From NCBI GenBank assembly GCA_007133845.1, contig SLLY01000059.1:1-7730 (forward strand): 7,730 bases of DNA, in the 5' to 3' direction. Of this stretch, positions 1-5,443 are shown piece by piece. The translations under genes were made by a program, and so were the position numbers. A model generated the notes under the pieces. That model was not told the DNA's origin. It worked only from the letters and a program-made list of their open reading frames with translations, and searched no databases. The stretch is from Candidatus Woesearchaeota archaeon (GTDB taxonomy: Archaea; Nanobdellota; Nanobdellia; CSSed11-243R1). Each line of letters starts with the position of its first letter. Positions within the stretch are counted from its first letter, which is position 1.

Positions 1-403
1 AAAATATTTCTTCAAAATCTTTTATATATAATCCTTCAAAATTTTTGCATTTATCTCTTAATATTTTATCAATTTCTTTAAAATACTTTGCCGCACCAAT
101 AACATTTTTAGCATCTCTATATTCTTGCATCTCTTCTTCCAATTTAATTCTAAATTGGTTTAAAAAATATTCGCGGTTTAAATTATTTGATAGTTCTTCG
201 CTAGATTCATCAATTATATCATATAATTTTTTTTGAATTTTTTGATCATCACTTGCGATATCTTCGAAAATATCTGAAGAATTGTTATGCTCAGAATCTC
301 CGTCTTCAGAATTCATGATTTCTCCACATTCTGTACATTCACCATTCTCTATTAATTCAGATTCACATACGGAACATTTTTTTATATTTTCATTATCAAC
401 CAT
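1..403 (-). CDS. Zinc-ribbon protein, N-terminal 134 residues (cut by window edge)
   Basis: Reading the minus strand from ATG at 403 gives 134 codons with no stop up to base 1, so the C-terminus lies outside the window. The N-terminus holds two CxxC knuckles (C10/C13 and C23/C26, the second as CTECG), a small zinc ribbon. An acidic linker of about 30 residues follows (many S, D, E, N), then a charged, probably helical region from about residue 55 (QKIQKKLYDIIDESSEEL and onward). The start is supported by a Shine-Dalgarno (AGGGGTGA) 7 nt upstream and a TATA-like element further up. I do not recognise the family; zinc ribbons of this kind occur in many unrelated archaeal proteins, and the part seen shows no membrane segment. 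It follows the tRNA on the same strand but has its own promoter. Certain as a gene; function unknown. Confidence 0.85.
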   Translation of the reverse strand, partial: MVDNENIKKCSVCESELIENGECTECGEIMNSEDGDSEHNNSSDIFEDIASDDQKIQKKLYDIIDESSEELSNNLNREYFLNQFRIKLEEEMQEYRDAKNVIGAAKYFKEIDKILRDKCKNFEGLYIKDFEEIF

Positions 404-410
404 TTTTAAT

Positions 411-418
411 TCACCCCT
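411..418 (-). promoter_or_regulatory. Shine-Dalgarno of the zinc-ribbon gene
   Basis: AGGGGTGA on the minus strand lies 7 nt before the ATG at 403 and resembles the complement of the archaeal 16S 3' end. It fixes the start of the left-edge gene. Confidence 0.7.
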
Positions 419-465
419 TAGTATTAACTTCACTACAATAAAGTTATTACATATACATAACACTC

Positions 466-476
466 TTATATAAACT
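466..476 (-). promoter_or_regulatory. TATA-like box for the zinc-ribbon gene
   Basis: GTTTATATAAG on the minus strand lies between the tRNA and the zinc-ribbon gene. Archaeal spacing would put transcription start near 445, giving a leader of about 40 nt that includes the Shine-Dalgarno. The region 404-507 holds no other feature I can support. Confidence 0.5.
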
Positions 477-507
477 TTTTGTTTTTTATAAATAGTAACA
501 GAAATAA

Positions 508-640
508 CGCTGGGAGCAGGAATTTCCACATCTTCTTTGATGCAATTTATTTTTCCAAAGAAAAATGTATTTGAACCTGCACGTCCTTGCGGACACAGAG
601 TTTCGAGCTCCGCGCATTAACCGGATTCTGCCATCCCAGC
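508..640 (-). tRNA. tRNA-Ser (anticodon CGA) with a 48-nt T-loop intron
   Basis: Read on the minus strand, this relatively GC-rich island folds as a class II tRNA. The acceptor stem is GCTGGGA (640-634) with TCCCAGC (515-509). The D-arm is GCA...TGC with GG in the loop. The anticodon arm is CGGAG / CTCGAAA / CTCTG, with anticodon CGA at 605-603. The long variable arm is TGTCC-GCAA-GGACG, and the T-stem is GCAGG (580-576) with CCTGC (520-516). Base 508 gives discriminator G73, typical of serine tRNA; leucine tRNA would normally have A73. No CCA is encoded. Between the two halves of the T-arm lie 48 extra bases, so the mature tRNA is 85 nt including G73. Position, not sequence, is noncanonical for the intron: most archaeal tRNA introns sit at 37/38. 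Confidence 0.9.
525..572 (-). other. Intron within the T-loop of tRNA-Ser(CGA)
   Basis: The precursor folds as a relaxed bulge-helix-bulge. The T-stem GCAGG/CCTGC is the outer helix, followed by a bulge TTCA, a 3-bp AAT/ATT helix, an opposite bulge GGAA, and an inner helix ACAT/ATGT. A 7-bp hairpin TTCTTTG/CAAAGAA closes the intron. Cutting both 4-nt bulges symmetrically (TTC|A and GGA|A) removes 48 nt and leaves a normal 7-nt T-loop, TTCAATT. Because of repeated bases the boundary can shift by a few nt without changing intron length, so the position is about 56/57 to 59/60. The expected enzyme is the archaeal splicing endonuclease; its relaxed-specificity forms accept such motifs. Confidence 0.8.
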
Positions 641-644
641 ATAG

Positions 645-655
645 TTTTTATAAAT
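645..655 (+). promoter_or_regulatory. TATA box of the HerA-like ATPase gene (leaderless)
   Basis: TTTTTATAAAT is centred about 26 bp before the ATG at 676, and no Shine-Dalgarno precedes that ATG. Transcription should therefore begin at or next to the start codon. The box lies only a few bases from the 5' end of the divergent tRNA. Confidence 0.6.
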
Positions 656-663
656 AAAAGATT

Positions 664-672
664 ATTTTAAAA
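664..672 (-). promoter_or_regulatory. Possible TATA box of the tRNA-Ser gene
   Basis: TTTTAAAAT is near-palindromic and centred about 28 bp upstream of the tRNA 5' end at 640. It overlaps the start region of the divergent ATPase gene. The other TATA-like stretch in the gap is too close to the tRNA to serve it. Confidence 0.4.
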
Positions 673-675
673 TGT

Positions 676-1992
676 ATGCCTGAGATAGTAATTGGAAGAA
701 GCCAATCTGACATAGAAAAATATGGAACAGAAGGAACAGTATTCGTAGGAAAACAATATGTTAAAATGGGAGATACTATGTCTCTTGCTAACAAAATTCT
801 TTTAGATGTTGTAAGACCACACATAATTTTAGTTTCTGGAAAACGTGGCGAAGGAAAATCTTATACTTTAGCACAAATAGCAGAAGGTGTTACAGATATG
901 CCTGACGAAATCCGTCAAAATATAGCAATGCTATTTTTAGATACAATGGGTATTTTCTGGACAATGAAATATCCTAATTATAGAGATGAAGCACTTTTAA
1001 ATAAATGGGGGCTTGAACCAAAAAATTTAGAAAATGTAAAACTTTTCGTTCCAGGTGGAAAATTCGATGAGTTGAAAGAAAGTGGGATACCTGTCGATGA
1101 AAAATTTTATCTAACTACTTCTGAAATAGAACCACTTGAATGGGCTTTAACTTTAGGAATAAAACCAACAGATCCGGAGGGCATAATAATAAGTAAAGTA
1201 ATAACTGATCTTAAAAAAACGGGAAAATCATATGATATAGATGATATCATAGAAGAAATAGAAAAAAATGAAGATACAAAAAAAGAAACAAAAATGTCCG
1301 CATCAACAAGATTTGAAGTTGTTAAAAATTGGGGATTGTTTGCTAAAGAAGGAACAAAAATATCTGATATACTTCAAGGTGGAATCGCATCAATATTGGA
1401 TGTATCTATATACACTCATCTTTATGGTTCATTTTCAATTAGAGCTCTAGTTATTGCACTATTCGCAAAAAAAATTTTGGAACAGAGAGAAGAAGCAAGA
1501 AAGTTAGAAGAAAAGGAAGATATTGAAAAAGGATATTCTTATTTTGATGTACGCGATATCAAAAAAAAGCGTGTGCCTATGGTATGGATATTTTTAGATG
1601 AAGTTCATGAATTTTTGCCTTTGGATGGAGAAACTCTTGCTACGGGACCCCTTCTTCAGGTAATAAGAGAAGGTAGACAACCAGGAATTTCTATGGTGGT
1701 TGCAACACAACAGCCAGGTAAAATGAACACAGATGTTTTATCTCAATGTGATTTAGTTATATCTCATAGAGTAACGGCAAAGGATGACATAAACGCATTA
1801 AACAGAATAATGCAATCATATCTCGCGGAATCTCTTTCAGAAGCAATAAATGAACTTCCAAGAATAAAGGGTTGTGCATTACTTTTGGATCAAAATCAAG
1901 AAAGAGTTTATTCAGCTCAAATGCGCCCAAGATTCAGTTGGCATGGAGGAGAAACTCCTACTGCAATACCACCAAAAATGAAAAAGATATAG
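676..1992 (+). CDS. HerA-like (DUF87) P-loop ATPase
   Basis: A 438-aa ATPase of the HerA/FtsK superfamily. Visible motifs are Walker A GKRGEGKS (residues 55-62), Walker B VWIFLDE (303-309, D308/E309), a REGRQPG segment (331-337) carrying the likely arginine finger, and a polar ATQQP motif (343-347) before the conserved CDLVISHRV stretch. Residues 1-50 form only a short lead-in before the P-loop, compared with the longer barrel of canonical HerA. Residues 185-210 and 268-295 are charged inserts. HerA proteins form hexameric DNA-translocating rings and, with NurA nuclease, resect DNA ends; no nurA is in the window, so the exact role is open. The start at 676 is chosen because the TATA box sits 26 bp upstream. 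An ATG at 672 is out of frame and meets a stop after three codons. The gene converges on the 2007-2504 gene with 14 bp between stops. Confidence 0.88.
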   Translation: MPEIVIGRSQSDIEKYGTEGTVFVGKQYVKMGDTMSLANKILLDVVRPHIILVSGKRGEGKSYTLAQIAEGVTDMPDEIRQNIAMLFLDTMGIFWTMKYPNYRDEALLNKWGLEPKNLENVKLFVPGGKFDELKESGIPVDEKFYLTTSEIEPLEWALTLGIKPTDPEGIIISKVITDLKKTGKSYDIDDIIEEIEKNEDTKKETKMSASTRFEVVKNWGLFAKEGTKISDILQGGIASILDVSIYTHLYGSFSIRALVIALFAKKILEQREEARKLEEKEDIEKGYSYFDVRDIKKKRVPMVWIFLDEVHEFLPLDGETLATGPLLQVIREGRQPGISMVVATQQPGKMNTDVLSQCDLVISHRVTAKDDINALNRIMQSYLAESLSEAINELPRIKGCALLLDQNQERVYSAQMRPRFSWHGGETPTAIPPKMKKI

Positions 1993-2006
1993 ATTATTTT
2001 AAATTT

Positions 2007-2504
2007 TTATTTTAAATTTTGTAAGTAAGGATAAGTATTTTTATTTTCTTTGGGGTAATTTATTTCAGGAACACTATATCTTTCAAATTTCTTTTTATTT
2101 GAACCCACCCAAAAAAAATCTTTAAATTTTTTCTTGGTTTTTGTTTTATCTTTCAATTTGACAAGCCCAAAAGTCAAAACTGAAAAAATAGTATAAACTG
2201 TCAAAAAAGTCCCATTTCTTAATGCATCAAGCTGCCAGAAACTTATGAAACCTTTAAATGCCATTAAACCTACTAAAACAATTCCAACATTTCCAGAAAA
2301 AACACCATTCCAAAGCATAAAAATTGCGATAATATCTGCAGCTCCTAAAACATATAAAGTTGGATTTAAATTATTCCAAAAACTGGTTACACCCTTTATC
2401 AAAAGAACTGCAACAACATAAGGCATTATTATGGAAGGTCTTAATCCTGTAAGTAACATTATTGCTGCAAAAATATCTGCCAACCCCATTAAATAAACTA
2501 ACAT
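2007..2504 (-). CDS. Small membrane protein with an internal tandem duplication
   Basis: A 165-aa protein with about five hydrophobic segments: two hairpins (residues 2-43 and 50-90) and a fifth segment near 98-115. A lysine-rich tail of about 50 residues (KDKTKTKKK, then NKKK) is probably cytoplasmic. The hairpins are an ungapped duplication: residues 4-43 and 51-90 align at a constant offset of 47 with 15 of 40 identities, including a shared Y-x-x-G-x-A-D-I-x-A core and K-G-x-x-SFW ends. I do not recognise a named family; transport or enzymatic motifs are not apparent. The start is supported by AAGGTG 5 nt upstream and a TATA-like box about 40 bp upstream. It is divergent from the 2670 gene. 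Confidence 0.8.
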   Translation of the reverse strand: MLVYLMGLADIFAAIMLLTGLRPSIIMPYVVAVLLIKGVTSFWNNLNPTLYVLGAADIIAIFMLWNGVFSGNVGIVLVGLMAFKGFISFWQLDALRNGTFLTVYTIFSVLTFGLVKLKDKTKTKKKFKDFFWVGSNKKKFERYSVPEINYPKENKNTYPYLQNLK

Positions 2505-2509
2505 TAAAA

Positions 2510-2515
2510 CACCTT
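2510..2515 (-). promoter_or_regulatory. Shine-Dalgarno of the duplicated membrane protein
   Basis: AAGGTG on the minus strand lies 5 nt before the ATG at 2504. Confidence 0.6.
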
Positions 2516-2537
2516 AAGTAATCACTTGCAAAATTGG

Positions 2538-2547
2538 TATTTAAATA
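2538..2547 (-). promoter_or_regulatory. TATA-like box for the membrane protein gene
   Basis: TATTTAAATA is centred about 26 bp upstream of the Shine-Dalgarno, so the predicted leader is short. It lies in the 165-bp divergent intergenic region 2505-2669, which is almost entirely A/T and shows no other feature. Confidence 0.45.
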
Positions 2548-2630
2548 TTTCTATATTGTTGTATACATTTCTTATTTTAATATAATTTATTATAAATTAA
2601 AAATATATTTAAAAAATAGCTACAAAACTT

Positions 2631-2638
2631 TTTATATA
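2631..2638 (+). promoter_or_regulatory. TATA box of the 70-aa protein gene
   Basis: TTTATATA in an AAACTTTTTATATAAT context would place transcription start near 2655-2661, just at or before the Shine-Dalgarno. A second A/T box at 2601-2616 could instead give a longer leader. Confidence 0.5.
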
Positions 2639-2657
2639 ATTCTATATTATCTATATT

Positions 2658-2665
2658 GAGGTGAT
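2658..2665 (+). promoter_or_regulatory. Strong Shine-Dalgarno of the 70-aa protein gene
   Basis: GAGGTGAT is an extended match to the complement of the archaeal 16S 3' end, 4 nt before the ATG at 2670. It is the longest such match in the window, which suggests strong translation. Confidence 0.75.
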
Positions 2666-2669
2666 TTGA

Positions 2670-2882
2670 ATGACTAATCCAATTAAAAGTGATTATATAA
2701 CTCTTGGAGAAGGCAGAGGAATAAAAGTTACATTATGGCCTACATCATTAGTTCTAGAAAGGGTTGAAAAAAAAGAAGGAAAGTGGGAATCTCAAGAAAG
2801 AATAACTTTAGCTCCTAAAGTTCTTGAGTGGTTAGGTGTAAGAATTCCAGGGTATGTTGCAATGATGGATGCGCAAAAATAA
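2670..2882 (+). CDS. Small conserved-looking protein of unknown function (70 aa)
   Basis: The 70-aa product has no membrane segment or cysteine. Its pattern is a glycine turn (LGEGRG, 13-18), a strand (IKVTLWPTSLVLERV), a charged turn (EKKEGKWESQE), then LAPKVLEWLGVRI, which looks like a short amphipathic helix, and a C-terminal PGYVAMM. The plan of strands, a KEGKW-like turn and a final helix vaguely recalls small single-stranded nucleic-acid-binding proteins of the PC4 type, but I see no diagnostic motif and do not assign it. The very strong Shine-Dalgarno and own TATA box argue for an abundant protein. The neighbouring zinc protein starts 72 bp downstream with its own promoter. Confidence 0.8.
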   Translation: MTNPIKSDYITLGEGRGIKVTLWPTSLVLERVEKKEGKWESQERITLAPKVLEWLGVRIPGYVAMMDAQK

Positions 2883-2903
2883 ATTTAATTTCAATAATAG
2901 TTA

Positions 2904-2912
2904 ATTTTATAA
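2904..2912 (+). promoter_or_regulatory. TATA-like box of the zinc-protein gene
   Basis: ATTTTATAA would start transcription near 2934, upstream of the Shine-Dalgarno at 2945. This argues against the earlier in-frame ATG at 2913, which would lie before the transcript begins. Confidence 0.45.
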
Positions 2913-2944
2913 GTGATTATAAGTTTTGGAAGGAAAAGAACTTT

Positions 2945-2950
2945 GGTGAT
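2945..2950 (+). promoter_or_regulatory. Shine-Dalgarno fixing the start at 2955
   Basis: GGTGAT lies 4 nt before ATG 2955. The ATG at 2913 has no comparable site. Confidence 0.65.
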
Positions 2951-2954
2951 AACT

Positions 2955-3146
2955 ATGCCAAAATGCGAACTTTGTGAAAAAAAAGTAAAAACAGTTTATA
3001 AATGTACTGAATGTGGAACACGTTTTTGTGAAAAATGTGGTGAAAAGGAAAGAAATGTTTGTGAAGATTGTATTGATTATGCGAATGGTGCTATGGGACA
3101 ATACAAACCAGATCAAAAAGTAGAAATAGAAATGGACACAGATTAA
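2955..3146 (+). CDS. Eight-cysteine mini zinc-finger protein (63 aa)
   Basis: From ATG 2955 the product is 63 aa, with four CxxC knuckles in its first 39 residues: C4/C7, C17/C20, C25/C28 and C36/C39, spaced CxxC-9-CxxC-4-CxxC-7-CxxC. This is enough for two zinc ions, probably in an interleaved (cross-brace, RING/B-box/FYVE-like) or double zinc-ribbon fold. The last 24 residues are acidic and probably flexible. I chose 2955 over the in-frame ATG at 2913 because a Shine-Dalgarno precedes it, the TATA box would start transcription after 2913, and the extra 14 residues look unlike protein. Function is unknown; protein or nucleic-acid binding is the general expectation. A T-run follows the stop. 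Confidence 0.82.
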   Translation: MPKCELCEKKVKTVYKCTECGTRFCEKCGEKERNVCEDCIDYANGAMGQYKPDQKVEIEMDTD

Positions 3147-3149
3147 AAA

Positions 3150-3160
3150 TTTTTTTATTT
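3150..3160 (+). terminator. Oligo-T terminator after the zinc-protein gene
   Basis: A run of seven T followed by ATTT begins 4 nt after the TAA stop, in the usual archaeal U-tract style with no hairpin. The rest of 3147-3267 is A/T-rich and otherwise featureless. Confidence 0.5.
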
Positions 3161-3240
3161 TAATTCTATTTCCTTTACATAATTATTAATTTTATTTTTC
3201 ATTTTTAATTATTAAAAAAAATACCATTTAGATATTTATA

Positions 3241-3252
3241 AAAAATAAAAAA
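3241..3252 (-). terminator. Oligo-T terminator after the PRC-barrel gene
   Basis: On the minus strand this reads as TTTTTATTTTT-type sequence 16 nt past the TAA stop at 3268. A second T-run (minus) lies near 3214-3221. Confidence 0.45.
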
Positions 3253-3267
3253 GTCATAAATGAAAAA

Positions 3268-3534
3268 TTAAATTATATCTTCTTCTGCAACAACTACGTA
3301 ATCACCAACTGCAACTACAGATGAAAATGGTATTTTAATTCTTCCATTTTGATCTTTTTCTAAATCAAAGCTATCTGCATAAGGTGTTGGATTTTTAATT
3401 ATTATATAAATCAATTCTCCTGTTTTAGCTTCAAAAGTTAAATCTCCAACTTCTCCAAATTTTTTACCAGCTTTGCTTACTACAGTTCTTCCTAATATAT
3501 TTTTAGATGGAATTCTTTCGCCTTTTGTGACCAT
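3268..3534 (-). CDS. PRC-barrel domain protein
   Basis: This 88-aa protein is essentially one PRC-barrel. Visible hallmarks are I-LGRTVVSKAGKKFGEVGDL (residues 13-32), the strand pattern TGELIYIIIKNP (38-49), and the closing I-PFSSV-AVGDYVVV (68-82). Stand-alone PRC-barrels are common in archaea; some (the CdpB type) take part in FtsZ-based cell division, while others are linked to RNA processing. Nothing here selects between these. The start is certain: GGAGGT lies 6 nt upstream at 3541-3546. It has its own TATA-like box in the 56-bp gap after the pseudoprotease gene, so it may be a separate unit. Confidence 0.9.
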   Translation of the reverse strand: MVTKGERIPSKNILGRTVVSKAGKKFGEVGDLTFEAKTGELIYIIIKNPTPYADSFDLEKDQNGRIKIPFSSVVAVGDYVVVAEEDII

Positions 3535-3540
3535 TTTTAT

Positions 3541-3546
3541 ACCTCC
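3541..3546 (-). promoter_or_regulatory. Shine-Dalgarno of the PRC-barrel gene
   Basis: GGAGGT on the minus strand lies 6 nt before the ATG at 3534, an ideal match and spacing. Confidence 0.75.
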
Positions 3547-3571
3547 AATACTATTTTTAATTAACTTTACC

Positions 3572-3580
3572 TATTTAAAA
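3572..3580 (-). promoter_or_regulatory. TATA-like box of the PRC-barrel gene
   Basis: TTTTAAATA on the minus strand predicts a start near 3551 and a short leader containing the Shine-Dalgarno. It begins about 10 bp after the stop of the upstream gene. Confidence 0.45.
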
Positions 3581-3590
3581 GTTTTTGTAA

Positions 3591-4337
3591 TCAAAACTTA
3601 TGAATTTCAGTTGGTGGTGTCCACGGAGATAATAATCTACTTAACAAAAATATAATAATTATCATTATTACAACAATAAGGATTGAAAACGCGGTGCCTA
3701 TAAAATCAGGTAAAAAAATTAATATTAATATAGATGAAATAAACATAGCCCATACTATCCTACTCCAACCAAATACTTTTGAACCATTTAAAGGAGGAAT
3801 GGGGATTAAATTAAAAAATGCAAATATCAAGTTCATCATTATGAAAACTGAAACAATTCCAGGATTTAGTGGATATATCGCAAACCCAATTAAAGCTAAT
3901 AAAAAATTAACAACAGGTCCAGCTATTGCAATTTTTCCTAATTCTTCATTAGTTAAACCTACAAATCTATATCCTAATCTTGTGGTATGCTTTGTAGTAA
4001 TTTGAATAGCTCCAACTACTGCAAAAACAAATTGTGTCAAAAGCGTTAAAATAATAGATATTATAGAACCAATAGGCCATAAGGCAAATTCTGCATTACA
4101 ATTATATCTATCTGCAAAATATTTAGTTACTAATATATAAGGTATTAAAACAAATAAAAAGGAAACAGATGCAATAAAAAAATTGTGAATTGCCGAAGCA
4201 GGAGATACATATGTAAAAAATTCGTGCGTAGCAGAAAAAAGAAAACCGATAATAAAAGTTATAAAAATCAAATCTCTGATCTCACCTAAAGAAAATATGT
4301 ACTTATCCCAACCTATTTTTTTATTCCAATTTACCAT
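3591..4337 (-). CDS. Inactive-looking M50 / site-2-protease homologue
   Basis: This 248-aa polytopic membrane protein follows the archaeal site-2-protease plan: FSLGEIRDLI before TM1, a KYFADRYNC segment after the catalytic helix, the A-GP-VN-LLA helix (139-148), and N-IPIPPL-GSKVFGW (176-191). The residues that make it a protease are missing. The HExxH site aligns with YILVT (67-71) and the aspartate of the PxxPLDG motif is asparagine (N184). The only HE pair, H38-E39, lies in TM1 and has no second histidine at the HExxH spacing. The flanking family sequence is intact, so this is an expressed pseudoprotease rather than a decayed gene. By analogy to iRhoms it may bind membrane substrates without cutting them (inference). 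The start is 5 nt after the preceding stop at 4343, with no clear Shine-Dalgarno, implying co-translation with the 5398 gene. Confidence 0.85.
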   Translation of the reverse strand: MVNWNKKIGWDKYIFSLGEIRDLIFITFIIGFLFSATHEFFTYVSPASAIHNFFIASVSFLFVLIPYILVTKYFADRYNCNAEFALWPIGSIISIILTLLTQFVFAVVGAIQITTKHTTRLGYRFVGLTNEELGKIAIAGPVVNFLLALIGFAIYPLNPGIVSVFIMMNLIFAFFNLIPIPPLNGSKVFGWSRIVWAMFISSILILIFLPDFIGTAFSILIVVIMIIIIFLLSRLLSPWTPPTEIHKF

Positions 4338-4342
4338 TTTTC

Positions 4343-5398
4343 TTATTTTTTATTACTTAGTGTTTCTTTTTTACCAATTAAAAATAAAATAATAGTTAAA
4401 AGCAATATACCTAAAATTAAATAGTTAAAATTATCTTTAAGAGTTTCCGTATTTAGAAAGGGCATTCTAAAAGAGGGAAGTCTGCTAAAATTTTCTCTGA
4501 AGGTTTCTAAATTTCCATTACTATCTACATAACTTATTTCAATAGATTTAATTCTTTCATTTAATAAAAATGAATTATTAATTTCAAAAGTTTTATTTGG
4601 ATATATAATCACATTTTCTGTTTCTTTCCTATCATCCACATTAAATGTGATAGTAATATTTCTATGAATATTTCCTTTATTCGTTATTTCTCCAACGATT
4701 ATTTGAGAATCATTAATTTTAGAAATTTCTATATTATCAATATCTATTTCAACCACTGGATTATAAACAGTTATAGGTATTTCTTTTTCAATAGAATTAT
4801 CTTCCCAACTTGCTTCAATTATTATATATGCTTCATAATGTTCTTTTGGTTTTTCTATAGAAAATAAAAAAGTTCTAGATTTTTCAACATCTATTTCGTA
4901 AGTCATAGGCATTAATTCGGCTCTAGATTTTAATCCTCTTGGAGCTAAAGAAATAAATATAGGTACGTTTCCAATATTTTCTATTTCAAAATATTTTGTT
5001 GTACTTTCATCATAAACAAAAATTTCCATTTCATCTAAATTGATTTCAAAATCGAAATGCGGAAGTATTTCAAATTTCCTAGAAGGCCACAATATGTCGG
5101 GTTCCATAAAAATGTATGCTTGATAAATACCTGCTTCTTGATTTTCTGTATTCCAAGTTAAACTTCCTATTTCTCTTTGGCTTGTTAATGTTTTTTCAAA
5201 AATAGAAAATGATTCACCGTTTCTAATACCTATTTCATAAGTAAAAGTTTCTCTTTCACCCATATCTATTTCATAATCAATATAGACTTCTGAATATGCG
5301 TCAACTTCAGATCTTTCTACATCTATTTTTAATAACCTAGCATTTGCTATAGAAAATATAAAAAGACATAAAATCAAAACCAAAAGCGTTTTTTTCAT
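4343..5398 (-). CDS. Secreted, membrane-anchored beta-rich surface protein
   Basis: The 351-aa product starts with a signal peptide (KK, then hydrophobic 4-18, with an A-x-A type end near residue 20) and ends with one transmembrane helix (about 325-342) followed by the cytoplasmic tail KKETLSNKK. This places residues 21-324 outside the cell. The exterior is strand-rich and seems to hold three Ig-like units of about 90-100 residues (roughly 22-112, 115-212 and 215-302). The typical E-N-x-G-N and TNKGN turns of COG1361/CARDB-like surface repeats appear at 140-144 and 239-243. Several N-x-S/T sequons (N229, N247, N268, N274, N303) could be glycosylated. No enzymatic motif is visible. A TATA box 25 bp upstream and no Shine-Dalgarno suggest a leaderless start; the pseudoprotease gene follows after 5 nt. 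Confidence 0.8.
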   Translation of the reverse strand: MKKTLLVLILCLFIFSIANARLLKIDVERSEVDAYSEVYIDYEIDMGERETFTYEIGIRNGESFSIFEKTLTSQREIGSLTWNTENQEAGIYQAYIFMEPDILWPSRKFEILPHFDFEINLDEMEIFVYDESTTKYFEIENIGNVPIFISLAPRGLKSRAELMPMTYEIDVEKSRTFLFSIEKPKEHYEAYIIIEASWEDNSIEKEIPITVYNPVVEIDIDNIEISKINDSQIIVGEITNKGNIHRNITITFNVDDRKETENVIIYPNKTFEINNSFLLNERIKSIEISYVDSNGNLETFRENFSRLPSFRMPFLNTETLKDNFNYLILGILLLTIILFLIGKKETLSNKK

Positions 5399-5420
5399 AT
5401 TATATTGATAAATTTGAGTG

Positions 5421-5428
5421 TTTAAAAG
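5421..5428 (-). promoter_or_regulatory. TATA box of the surface-protein / pseudoprotease operon
   Basis: CTTTTAAA on the minus strand is centred about 26 bp before the ATG at 5398, consistent with leaderless transcription. It sits in the 45-bp gap after the SPFH gene. Confidence 0.5.
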
Positions 5429-5443
5429 AATTGCGAATAAGTT

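Noticed and set aside
45..473. Two plus-strand 63-codon open frames in the first 480 bases
   Set aside because: Their products are Ser/Phe/Ile-rich shadows. The first and most of the second are antisense to the minus-strand zinc-ribbon gene, which has paired CxxC motifs, a Shine-Dalgarno and a TATA box.
508..640. Plus-strand tRNA or rho-independent hairpin made by the terminal inverted repeat GCTGGGA/TCCCAGC
   Set aside because: Only the minus strand gives D, anticodon, variable and T arms with the invariant bases and G73; the repeat is the acceptor stem.
2913..2954. N-terminal extension of the zinc protein starting at ATG 2913
   Set aside because: It lies at or before the predicted transcription start, has no Shine-Dalgarno, and the ATG at 2955 has one at ideal spacing.
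3147..3267. Repetitive A/T stretches as a possible repeat array or origin
   Set aside because: No repeated unit of consistent length is present; the runs fit terminators of the convergent flanking genes.
3694..4005. Plus-strand 103-codon open frame
   Set aside because: It is antisense to the M50-like gene, whose product has recognisable family motifs and membrane helices.
4221..4226. H38-E39 of the M50-like protein as part of a displaced HExxH
   Set aside because: The residue three positions after the glutamate is threonine, not histidine, and the pair lies in the first transmembrane helix, outside the aligned catalytic helix.
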